A DNA stretch of 64,000 nt from JAIBJN01 sp963775625 (GTDB lineage Bacteria > Actinomycetota > Thermoleophilia > Gaiellales > Gaiellaceae). Positions within the stretch are counted from its first letter, which is position 1, and every line of letters starts with the position of its first letter. A program made the position numbers and the translations under genes. The DNA is taken from positions 124,001 to 188,000 of the forward strand of contig CAVZJM010000006.1 of NCBI GenBank assembly GCA_963775625.1. The letters run 5' to 3'. The notes beneath the pieces were generated by a model. That model was not told the origin of the DNA and made no database searches. It was given only the letters and a program-made list of their open reading frames with translations. Below are positions 56,409-64,000 of this stretch, piece by piece.

Positions 56409-56445
56409 TGCTTCTGTTGCCGACCCTACACCAAGGGGGCCAGCC

Positions 56446-56826
56446 TTGAGCGGCGAGCAGCTCCTCACCGCGAGCGAGGCAGCTCGGGCGCTCGGGATCA
56501 GTCTCGACACCCTGCGGCGCTGGGACCGCGCCGGCAGGATCCGAACGGAGCGCGACAAGGCCAACCGGCGGCTCGTGCCCGCCTCGGAGGTGACCCGGCT
56601 CCGAGGGCGCGCCGGCCCCGAGGAACTGAGCGCGCGGAACCGCTTCCGCGGGGTCGTGCGCGCCGTCGAGGTCGACGGCTTCCTCGCTCGAGTCGAGCTC
56701 GACGTCACCGCGCCGGCCCGAGTCGTGGCTGTAATCACCCGAGAAGCAGCCGAGGAGCTCGACCTGCGCCCCGGCCGCGAGGCCATCGCCATCGTCAAGT
56801 CGACCTCCGTGATGGTCGAGCGATGA
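56446..56826 (+). CDS. HTH-Mop molybdate-responsive regulator
   Basis: A 126-residue protein: an excisionase/MerR-like HTH (LTASEAARALGISLDTLRRW, residues about 6-45) joined to one Mop domain (about 60-124, LSARNRFRGVVRAVEVDGFL and TREAAEELDLRPG). ModE of Escherichia coli has a LysR-type HTH and two Mop domains, so this is a different design with the same logic: molybdate-bound dimer or hexamer represses uptake. TTG start; ATGA overlap with modB. Confidence 0.82.
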   Translation: MSGEQLLTASEAARALGISLDTLRRWDRAGRIRTERDKANRRLVPASEVTRLRGRAGPEELSARNRFRGVVRAVEVDGFLARVELDVTAPARVVAVITREAAEELDLRPGREAIAIVKSTSVMVER

Positions 56827-57656
56827 TCAGCCGCCGGCTCTTCGCGGCCGGCCTCGTCCTGGCGGCGGCAATCGCGCTCACCTTCCTCCTGCTGCCGCTC
56901 GTCGCGATCTTCTTGCGCGTTCCCCCGGGTGACCTATTCGCCCAGCTCGGCAGCGAGGTGGTGATCGACGCCATCGTGGTGACGCTGAAGGCGAACGCGA
57001 TCGCGCAAGCGCTGATCCTGCTCGTCGGCACGCCCGCCGCCTACCTCATCGCGGGTCGCTCGTTCCGCGGACGCGCCCTCGTCGTGACGCTCGTCGAGCT
57101 TCCCCTCGTGCTTCCGCCCGCGGTGGCCGGGATCGGCCTGATCGCGGTGTTCGGCCGCCTCGGACTCCTCGGCGGCACCTTCGACGTGCTCGGCGTCTCG
57201 GTCGGCGTCGGGACGCAGACGGCCGTGATCCTTGCCGTCACCTATGTGTCGAGCCCCTTTTACATCCGGCAGGCGATCGCATCGTTCGAGGCTCTCGACC
57301 CAGCTCTCCTCGATGCGTCGCGCACGCTCGGCGCCGGGCCGGCCAGAACGTTCTTCCGCATCGCCCTCCCACTGGCGAGCACCGGCCTCGCAGCCGGCGC
57401 TGCCCTCTCCTTCGCGCGGGGCCTCGGCGAGTTCGGCGCGACGATCATGTTCGCCGGCAGCCTGCAGGGCGTGACCCAGACGCTCTCGCTCGCGATCTAC
57501 GCCCAGTTCGACCTCAACTTCGACACCGCGCTCGCGCTCGGCGCCCTGCTCGTCGTTGCCAGCGCTGTGATCCTCCTTACCGTCAAGCTCATCCCCGCGT
57601 GGACACGCTCGACCTCGACTTCACTCTCCCCCTTCGCTCGTTTCGGCTCGAGCTAG
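56823..57656 (+). CDS. modB: Molybdate ABC transporter permease
   Basis: A 277-residue inner-membrane permease with about six helices and the EAA loop (DPALLDASRTLGAGPARTFF, then RIALPLA) that contacts ModC. ATG overlaps the regulator stop (ATGA). Its 3' end overlaps modC by 58 bp. Confidence 0.93.
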   Translation: MISRRLFAAGLVLAAAIALTFLLLPLVAIFLRVPPGDLFAQLGSEVVIDAIVVTLKANAIAQALILLVGTPAAYLIAGRSFRGRALVVTLVELPLVLPPAVAGIGLIAVFGRLGLLGGTFDVLGVSVGVGTQTAVILAVTYVSSPFYIRQAIASFEALDPALLDASRTLGAGPARTFFRIALPLASTGLAAGAALSFARGLGEFGATIMFAGSLQGVTQTLSLAIYAQFDLNFDTALALGALLVVASAVILLTVKLIPAWTRSTSTSLSPFARFGSS

Positions 57657-58630
57657 CGCTGGCCGTCGGCCGGGAGACCTTCGCGCTCGTCGGGCCCTCC
57701 GGCGCCGGGAAGACGAGCGTCCTCCGCGCCGTGGCCGGCCTGGCCCGGCCCGAGCGGGGTCGGATCGCGCTCGACGGCCGCGTGCTGTTCGACGCGGCGA
57801 AGCGGATCGACTGCCCGCCCGAGGAGCGCCGGGTCGGATTCGTCTTTCAGGAGTACGCCCTCTTCCCGCACATGAGCGTCCGGCAGAACGTCGCGTACGC
57901 CGGCCGACGGCATCCCGAGGAGGTGCTCGACCGCTTCCGTATCGCCCACCTCGCCAAGGCGCGCCCGGGGGAGCTCTCCGGCGGGGAGCGTCAGCGTGTC
58001 GGGCTCGCCCGCGCCCTTGCCCGGAGCCCCGACGTCCTGCTGCTCGATGAGCCGCTCTCGGCGCTCGACACGCATACCCGTGCCGGCGTCCGGGCGGAGC
58101 TCAGGAGCATCCTCGACCAGCTCGAGCTTCCGGTTCTCCTGGTCACGCACGACTTCCAGGACGCGGCGGTTCTCGCCGACCGCGTCGGGGTGCTCGTGGA
58201 CGGTCGCCTGCTCCAGGTCGGGGCGCCGGGCGAGCTAGTCTCCGCCCCCACCGACGCGTTCGTCGCCAGCTTCACGGGAGCGAACGTCCTGACCGGACGG
58301 GCCGCCCCCGGGCCCGGCGGCCTCACGACGGTCACGCTGGAAGACGGCATCGTTCTCTACTCCGTCGACGAGGCGGAGGGCCTCGTCGACGTCGCCGTCT
58401 ATCCGTGGGAGATCGCGATTGCCCGGGCGCAGGCCGAGGACTCGGCGCTCAACCACGTCCGCGGGCCGATCACGTCCCTCGTCCAGATCGGAAACCGCAC
58501 GCGCGTCCAGGTCGGCGGCCTCGTCGGAGAGGTGACCACTGCGTCCGTCGAGCGCCTCGAGCTGAGGAGCGGGGAGATCGTGGTCGCGTCCTTCAAGGCC
58601 GCCGCCACGCGCCTCGTTCCCCGTGGCTAG
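57599..58630 (+). CDS. modC: Molybdate ABC transporter ATPase
   Basis: A 343-residue ATPase: Walker A GPSGAGKTS (about 33-41), ABC signature LSGGERQRVGLARALA, Walker B VLLLDEPLSALD, H-loop VTHD, then a C-terminal Mop/TOBE-type regulatory domain (from about 270). GTG start inside the end of modB, so translation is coupled. Confidence 0.93.
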   Translation: MDTLDLDFTLPLRSFRLELALAVGRETFALVGPSGAGKTSVLRAVAGLARPERGRIALDGRVLFDAAKRIDCPPEERRVGFVFQEYALFPHMSVRQNVAYAGRRHPEEVLDRFRIAHLAKARPGELSGGERQRVGLARALARSPDVLLLDEPLSALDTHTRAGVRAELRSILDQLELPVLLVTHDFQDAAVLADRVGVLVDGRLLQVGAPGELVSAPTDAFVASFTGANVLTGRAAPGPGGLTTVTLEDGIVLYSVDEAEGLVDVAVYPWEIAIARAQAEDSALNHVRGPITSLVQIGNRTRVQVGGLVGEVTTASVERLELRSGEIVVASFKAAATRLVPRG

Positions 58631-58650
58631 CGCCACACGCGGACTCGAGC

Positions 58651-60004
58651 TCAGCTACCGGCGAGCTCTCCCGCGACCTCCCCGAACACCTCCGTGTGCA
58701 GGTCGACGTCCTCCTCGGTCGTCGCGGGCGACATCAGCGCCATGTTGTGGAACGGCGTCAGGAGCACGCCGCGGTTGAGCGCGTACAGGTGGATGAGCCG
58801 GTCGAGCAGGTGATCGCCGCCGGCGGCGGCGTCGCTGCCGGTCACCGGCCGCTCCGGGCGGAACAGGTACTCCACGCGGCAGCCGAGCCGCGTGACGTGC
58901 CAGGGCAACCCGTTCTCGTCGATGACGCCCTGCACGCCCTGCTCGAACCGCTCGCCGAGCGCGATCATGCGGGCAAACGCGTCCTCGGTGAGGACGTGCT
59001 CGAGAGTGGCGTGCACCGCGGCCAGGGAGAGCACGTTCGCGGCCAGGGTGCCGCCGACGCCGCCGACGTCCGAATCGTCGCGGCCGATCGCAGCCTCGAC
59101 GCGATCGGCGACCTCCGCCGAGAACCCGTACGCCGCCGAGGGGATGCCGCTGCCGATCGCCTTGCCGACGGTGAGCAGATCCGGCTCGAGCCCGTGCTCG
59201 TGCGTGTAGCCGCCGGGCCCGGCGCAGAGGGTGTGCGTCTCGTCGATGATCAGGAGCGTCCCGGTCTCCCGCGTCAGCTCGCGCAGGGCGTCGTGGAATC
59301 CTGGCTGCGGGAGCACGATGCCGATGTTCGTGAGTGCCGGCTCCGCGAGGACGCACGCGACGTCGCCGCTGCTCGAGCTCGCGCCGGAGCGCCTCGACGT
59401 CGTTCCACTCGACCACCCGCGTGGTCTCGTCGAGCGAGACCGGAGGCCCGAGATTCGCCTCGCGCTCGACAACCCGGCCGTCGCGGAGCGTGGCGAACGT
59501 CTCGTCGACGGTGCCGTGGTAGCACCAGTTGAACACGAGCACCTTCGGCCGCCCGGTGACGTGACGCGCGATCCGGATCGCGAAGCGGTTCGCATCTGTG
59601 GCCGTGAGCGCGAACTGCCAGCGCCGCAGGCCAAAGCGGCGCGTCAGCTCCTCTCCGGCCCAGAGCGCCTCCTCGCTCGGGAGCATGAGCGTGATCCCGC
59701 GGGCGGCCTGCTCGGCGACGGCGCGGACGACGGGCTCCGGCGAATGGCCGGTCATGGCACCCGTGTCGCCGAGGCAGAAGTCGACGTACTCGATGCCGTC
59801 GACGTCCCGGAAGCGCGCGCCCCGGGCCTCCCGCGCAAAGACCGGATACGCCCCGGGCCACCTCACCATCCAGTGCATGGGGACGCCGGCGAGAAGCGAT
59901 GACGAAGCGCGCCGCGCGAGCTCGCCCGAGCGGGGGTGGTCCCGCTCGAAGCGCTCGAGCTCGCGCTCGAGCAGTTCCTCGGCCCGCTCGTGGACGCTGG
60001 CCAT
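58651..60004 (-). CDS. Class III aminotransferase (GSAM-like), one apparent frameshift
   Basis: A PLP enzyme like glutamate-1-semialdehyde 2,1-aminomutase: GLACVDFCLGDTGAMTGH-type start (EYVDFCLGDTGAMTGHSPEP), TATDANRFAIR, PLP Asp in LLIIDETHTL and Lys in LTVGKAIGSGIPSAA. The frame changes at about 59371-59376; deleting one base between CAG and GGC joins LRRELEQ to GDVACVLAEP and restores one protein of about 450 residues. The presence of real family motifs on both sides indicates a recent or artefactual break. It ends the operon starting with the EEP/Ig-like gene. Confidence 0.85.
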
Positions 60005-60024
60005 GCCGCTATTCGATCATGGTG

Positions 60025-60804
60025 CTAGAGGAGGCCGCGCACCCAGCCGCCGTCGACGGCGAACGCTCCCCCGGTGATGTAGCCGGCCCGCTCGGAGGCC
60101 AGGAAGGCAGCCAGCGCCGCGAACTCCTGCGGCTCGGCCAGCCGCCCGATGGGGATCGACGCCTCCAGCCGCGCCTGGATCTCCTCGGGATCGACGCCCT
60201 CGCGCTCGGCGTTCGCCCGGTTCAGCTCGGTGACGCGCTCGGTGGCCGTGTAGCCCGGGAGGATCGTGTTCACGGTGATGCCGTGGGGCGCCACCTCGCG
60301 CGACAGCGTCTTGGCGAAGCCGGTCACTGCCGCCCGCAGGCTGTTCGAGAGGATCAGGTTGTCCACCGGCTGCTTCACCGCCACCGACGTGACGGCCAGG
60401 ATGCGGCCCCAGCCGCGCTCCTTCATCCCGGGAAGCGCCGCGGTGGCGAGCTCGACCGTGCTCCTGAGGAGCAGCGCCGACGCGCGGTCCCAGTCCTCGA
60501 GCGTCAGCGTGTCGTGCGTCCCCGCAGGCGGGCCGCCGGTGTTCGCCACGAGGACGTCCAGCCGGCCGAAGCGCTCGACGGTCGCGGCGACCACCCGCGT
60601 CGGCTCGCCCGCAGTCGCGAGGTCCGCGGGAACGGCGAGGACCTCAGGCCCGAGCTCCGCGGCGACCGCGGCCAGCCGCTCAGCGTCACGGGAGCAGAGC
60701 GCCAGGGACGCGCCCTCGGCCGCCAGCTCGCCGGCGATCGCCCGGCCGAGGCCCCGGCTCGCGCCGCAGACGAGGGCGACCTTGTCGCCGAGCCCGAGGT
60801 TCAC
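60025..60804 (-). CDS. SDR family oxidoreductase lacking YxxxK
   Basis: A 259-residue short-chain dehydrogenase-fold protein. The NAD(P) motif CGASRGLGRAIAGEL (about 13-27) and VANTGGPPAG are intact, but where the catalytic YxxxK is expected the sequence reads NLILSNSLRAAV, so it lacks the standard Tyr/Lys pair. A sister group of SDRs with the LSNxxRAxV form is known; its reaction is uncertain. GTG start overlaps the cupin stop (GTGA). Confidence 0.85.
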   Translation of the reverse strand: MNLGLGDKVALVCGASRGLGRAIAGELAAEGASLALCSRDAERLAAVAAELGPEVLAVPADLATAGEPTRVVAATVERFGRLDVLVANTGGPPAGTHDTLTLEDWDRASALLLRSTVELATAALPGMKERGWGRILAVTSVAVKQPVDNLILSNSLRAAVTGFAKTLSREVAPHGITVNTILPGYTATERVTELNRANAEREGVDPEEIQARLEASIPIGRLAEPQEFAALAAFLASERAGYITGGAFAVDGGWVRGLL

Positions 60805-61175
60805 GTGCGCCGCAGGTAGGCGTCCGACCCGTCGAGCCAGTCCTGCCTCGGCGGGCAGAAGATGTCGACGTCCAGCGTCGTCTCCAGCGCCTCGGCCTTG
60901 TGCGGCAGCCAGGAGGGGATGTGCAGGACCTCGCCGGCATGGACGTCGACCACCTCGGACTCGTCCTCGCCCAGCCAGAAGCGGAGCGCGCCGTCGAGGA
61001 TGTAGGTCAGCTGCTCGTTCTCGTGCGAGTGCTGCGGGACGATGCAGCCCTTGTCCAGGTACACGTGGGCGAGCATCATCCGCTCGGTGCTGACGAGCCG
61101 CCGGTGCAGGTCCGGCTTCAGCTCCTCGACCGGCATGTCCTCCCAGCGGTAGTGCGTGGTCCCCAGGGCGCTCAC
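60801..61175 (-). CDS. Single-domain cupin protein
   Basis: A 124-residue cupin with IVPQHSHENEQLTYILDGAL and LHIPSWLPHKAEAL metal-site segments. Substrate unknown. GTG start overlaps the stop of the membrane gene (GTGA) and its own stop overlaps the SDR start, so these genes are tightly coupled. Confidence 0.87.
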   Translation of the reverse strand: MSALGTTHYRWEDMPVEELKPDLHRRLVSTERMMLAHVYLDKGCIVPQHSHENEQLTYILDGALRFWLGEDESEVVDVHAGEVLHIPSWLPHKAEALETTLDVDIFCPPRQDWLDGSDAYLRRT

Positions 61176-63278
61176 GCTTCCCTCCCTTCGTCGCTGTCGT
61201 CAGCGGCTGATCGTCTCACAACCCGGCCGGCGAGGAAGCCGCCGACCCGGAGGTACGCGGTGGCGTCACGCTTCTGGGAGAAGAGCACGTAGCGCCGCTC
61301 CCCCGCGCCGACCAATGCCACCACTTCGTACGCGATCGGGACCTCGGTCTCGCCTGCCTGACCGGTCGAGATGACGCCCCAGCCGCCCTCGCCGTCGACC
61401 TCGTCCGTGCCCTTGCCGAGCCGTTCGGCCGCGTCCTCGGCCTCGACCGGCGGGACGACGAGGCAGACGCGGTCGAGCAGCTCGAGCTGCCTCAGGGCGG
61501 CGAGCTCGATCGAGAGGCCTTCGCCCTTGCCGAGGATGACCACGATGTAGGCGGCGTCGGCCATCTCGGCCTTCACCGCAGTGAGCCAGTCGCTCCCGAT
61601 GATGAGGTCGCGCGACGCGCCGAGCTCGGTCTGGCCGGTGCCGGGCCGCGCGATCGCCACCACCGGGCCCAACCGGGTGAAGGCGCGCACGACCACGTCC
61701 TCGAACAGCTCGCGCCGGGCCGGGATCAGCTTCTCGAACCCGTGCCGGGCCTGCCGGTGGCTCGGTACCCGCAGGCCGTCGTCGACGAAGGAGCGCAGGA
61801 GGAGCACCTCGGGCACCTCGCGGTCACGAGCCCAGTCCCGGCGCGCCGCGTCCCGCGCCGCGCGCGCCCGCCTGCCGACGAGCGGCAGAGTGATCAGGCC
61901 GGCCAGGGCGAGCCCCTTGCTGGCCAGCTGCGAGGCGGGGTCGAGGTCGCCGTTGCTGCCCAGAAAGAGCGCGCCGCCGGCCAGCGCAATCCCGGTCAGG
62001 CCGAGCAGATAGGCCGCCGACCGAACGTCCACGTCGGCATACCACGACACGTAGCCGGGGACGGCGCCTGGACCAGCGGTGCGGCGCCAGGCGAGCGTGA
62101 CCGCGCCGGCCAGGAGCAGGAGCGCGGCGACCAGCGCGAGCGGCCCGCCTCGTCGGCAGGCCGGGGCCGAGCCCGAAGAGAGCACGGGCAAGGTCGAACG
62201 CGACGAGGGCAGCGACGGCCCAGCGGGCCGCCCGCGCCCACGGATCCTGGTGCCCGCGCCCGAGCCAGACGAGAGCCAGGGCGGCGCCGACTGCGCCCCA
62301 CGCCAGCGAGGCGGTCCAGAGCGAGGTCGTGAGCGCCGTGATGGCGACGGCGAGGGCCAGCACCAGGGCTGTGAACCACGCCACGGCGCCCGGCGCGACC
62401 GGTATCCCGAACCGGTCCAGGTCGACGCGCTCGACGCCTGGCGCGAGGTCGCGGAAGGCGCCAGCGTGCTCGGCTCCGAGCGGCGTGGTCGGACGTTCGG
62501 CCTTGCGCAGGCCCAGGAGCGAGAGCGGGATCAGCACGATCATGAAGACGAGCAGCTTCACGACCAGGAACGCCAGCCACAGCAACAGCCACGCCACGTA
62601 GGCGATTCCCAGGAGCACGGGCAGGAGCAGGAACGGCCCCAGGGACAGCAGCTCCCACCAAACGACGCGGGCGAGGCCGATCGACGACTCGACCTGCTTG
62701 GCCGTGGTGTCCGCGAGGTCGGCCTGCTGGGCGGGCGGTACGCGTGGAGCGGTCGCGATGAGGGCAACGAGGAAGCGGTCTCCCACGGGCCACGCCCGCG
62801 CGACCCTCCAGGCTGGAAGCTCGCCGGTCGAGAGGGCTCCTCCCGGCCGGAGAAGCCGGGCGGCCGTTGCCGCCGCGTCGTCGACCTCGGCGATGCCAAC
62901 GGCGACGGTGCGGCGCGAGCCCTCCTGCCAGCTGCGCACCGAGACGTCTTCGGACAGGTCGCCGAGGATCCCCTGGAGGAGCGCGAGGTCTCTTGTCTCC
63001 TGCCTGGTGGTGGCGCGCTCCTGCTCTCGGGGCGTGCCGGAAAACCCACGCCACGCCGTGCCGACCTCGTACCGCGCCTCGAGCGCCAGCGGTAGCAGCT
63101 GCCAGGAGGCGTAGACGCCCGGCACCTGCCGGTAGACGGGGTCGAGCCGGGCGAGCGCGAGGACGATCATCGCCGCTGCGATGCCGGGGACGAGCAGCAG
63201 CACGACCCAGTCGCCGAGCCCCCTTCCGCTCGGTCTCGTGAGCGGGGCCTTTCCGGCCGCGGGGCCACCGGCTGTCAT
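61172..63278 (-). CDS. Membrane protein with uncharacterised Rossmann/TIR-like cytosolic domain, one apparent frameshift
   Basis: Two open frames join at a GGGG run near 62163-62166 (LFGLGP in one frame, ACRRGGPLALV in the next) into one protein of about 700 residues. Visible parts: a helix at the N-terminus (DWVVLLLVPGIAAAMIV), a soluble loop (about 50-185), a cluster of helices (about 205-270 and 300-375), another pair after the junction (LVAALLLLAGAVTLAW, YLLGLTGIALAGGALFLG), then a cytosolic domain with EVLLLRSFVDDGLRVP, FTRLGPVVAIARPG, DWLTAVKAEMADAAYIVVIL and IELAALRQLELLDRVCLVVP. That pattern resembles TIR/Rossmann folds used in signalling or defence. No catalytic residue can be confirmed. 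Confidence 0.7.
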
Positions 63279-63282
63279 CGGC

Positions 63283-64000
63283 TCAGCGCTTGACGATCCT
63301 GAACCTGGGCGACTTCGCGCGGGAGCTGTAGCCGTCGTCGAGCAGGAACCGCACCTCGTACGTCCCGGGCCGCAGCGGCCAGTTTCTGGACGCGCCGGCC
63401 GACATGGAGGAGAACGCTGTTGCGCCCTGGATCGCCGTCTTCGTGTACTCGTAGACGAGATAGGCGCCGTTGCCGCAGTACCCGGCGTTGCAGCCCGGCG
63501 TCGCGTAGTGGGTCTTGCTGCCGGGCCTGACGCGGTAGATCGCGAGCCAGTCCCAGCGCATCCCCGGCGCGTTCGACCAGGAGACGCCGATGGGCTCTCC
63601 CCGCTCGTAGACGCGCTGCGAAGTGCGTACCTTGGTCCGCTCGCCGGGCCGGTACAGCCAGAGCGTCGAGCGCGAGAGGACGGCGTCGTCCTCGTCGAGC
63701 AGCACGGCGTCGTAGGCGCCCCGCCGCAGGCCCGCGGTGGGGAAGGTCACGGTGCCGTCCTCGGCCAGAGTCGGCGTCTCCGCCACGGGATCCGCACCTC
63801 CGGCGCGCACGATCGCCACGCGCTCGCCACCGCCGCCCGGCGTGTGGAAGACCACCGAGAGAGGGTCTCCGATCGTGAGCCGCCGCCTCTCCGGAGCGAC
63901 CAGGACGGGGGCCTCGCCCGGCCTGACGACGAAGGTCGAAGCGACACCGCGGTGATCCGACGGATAGGGATCGACGCCGATGTCCACGTCGGGCCCGCCG
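63283..64000 (-). CDS. EEP-like protein with Ig-like C-terminus, 5' part outside window
   Basis: The frame enters from the right edge. The first residues (VDIGVDPYPSDHRGVASTFVV) match the terminal DH motif of endonuclease/exonuclease/phosphatase domains, so that domain lies mostly outside. Two beta-rich repeats follow (about 110 residues each; the second ends GTYEVRFLLDDGYSSRAKSP), probably Ig-like. An ATG at 63987 could be called as start but cuts the domain. The stop lies 4 bp before the membrane-protein gene. Confidence 0.65.
   Translation of the reverse strand, partial: GGPDVDIGVDPYPSDHRGVASTFVVRPGEAPVLVAPERRRLTIGDPLSVVFHTPGGGGERVAIVRAGGADPVAETPTLAEDGTVTFPTAGLRRGAYDAVLLDEDDAVLSRSTLWLYRPGERTKVRTSQRVYERGEPIGVSWSNAPGMRWDWLAIYRVRPGSKTHYATPGCNAGYCGNGAYLVYEYTKTAIQGATAFSSMSAGASRNWPLRPGTYEVRFLLDDGYSSRAKSPRFRIVKR

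Noticed and set aside
1..64000. CRISPR arrays, prophage, insertion sequences
   Set aside because: No regularly spaced direct repeats, integrase, transposase or phage structural genes were found. The only dispersed repeat is the ~167 bp element without a coding frame.

Overview
The window is a very GC-rich stretch of a bacterial chromosome, most likely from a deep-branching actinobacterium of the Thermoleophilia/Gaiellales type. This is inferred from gene content: a GarA-like FHA protein next to an FtsR-like MerR regulator, a short RsiG-like protein, SepF, DivIVA and YggT together, a MurA with Asp in place of the catalytic Cys, GTG starts and GTGA/ATGA junctions, and many apparently leaderless promoters. 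I see no prophage, insertion sequence, CRISPR array or rRNA. The region looks like core chromosome with small lineage-specific insertions.

Layout. 1-9.4 kb: the end of a glycoside-hydrolase-like gene, small unknown genes, an operon rsiG-like/FHA/MerR/apt (minus strand), a pgsA-like gene coupled to a sugar-1-phosphate nucleotidyltransferase fused to a degenerate phosphomannomutase, a hutF-like amidohydrolase and proC. 9.4-12.7 kb: a small RTX protein, a secreted lytic transglycosylase, tRNA-Pro(GGG), a membrane-anchored HTH protein and a small HTH regulator. 12.7-22.5 kb (minus strand): the classical cluster rpsB-tsf-pyrH-frr-uppS-cdsA-dxr-rseP-ispG-proS, with proS heavily frame-disrupted and rpsB and tsf each carrying one apparent frameshift. 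22.6-26.6 kb: a GGDEF diguanylate cyclase and a secreted M36 metalloprotease. 26.6-34.8 kb (minus): rluD, lspA, a DksA-like gene, divIVA, yggT, sepF, yggS, pgeF, a site-2 protease and a DHH/CBS/tRNA-nucleotidyltransferase fusion. 34.9-46.5 kb: a large secreted fibronectin-like protein, ridA, murA, an HD protein, unknown membrane/lipoproteins, a PLP enzyme, an EEP nuclease and a secreted metzincin-like protease. 46.5-53.6 kb: an FAD oxidoreductase and a split SOS mutasome set (dnaE2, a DUF6504-like gene, imuB) with two LexA-type boxes before imuB. 53.7-58.6 kb: GAF, cupin and YjbR proteins and a divergent molybdate system (modA plus a lone Mop protein against HTH-Mop regulator, modB, modC) around a palindromic operator. 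58.6-64 kb (minus): an operon of an EEP-like protein with Ig-like domains, a membrane protein with an uncharacterised Rossmann/TIR-like domain, a cupin, an unusual SDR and a GSAM-like aminotransferase.

The strongest non-gene signals are: (i) a TANNNT -10 hexamer placed 6-7 nt before the start codon at ten genes, implying leaderless transcription, and -10 elements shared by divergent genes; (ii) a ~167 bp dispersed repeat with a GTAGCC..GGCTAC hairpin, in two near-complete copies and one diverged copy, which supplies the rluD start codon and the sepF stop codon; (iii) a MerR-type palindrome before the rsiG/FHA/MerR operon, a nested palindrome in the mod promoter and tandem LexA boxes; (iv) a non-AUG (CTG) start with a good Shine-Dalgarno for a site-2 protease. 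Clustered single-base frameshifts may be assembly errors and should be resolved with reads before biological interpretation.
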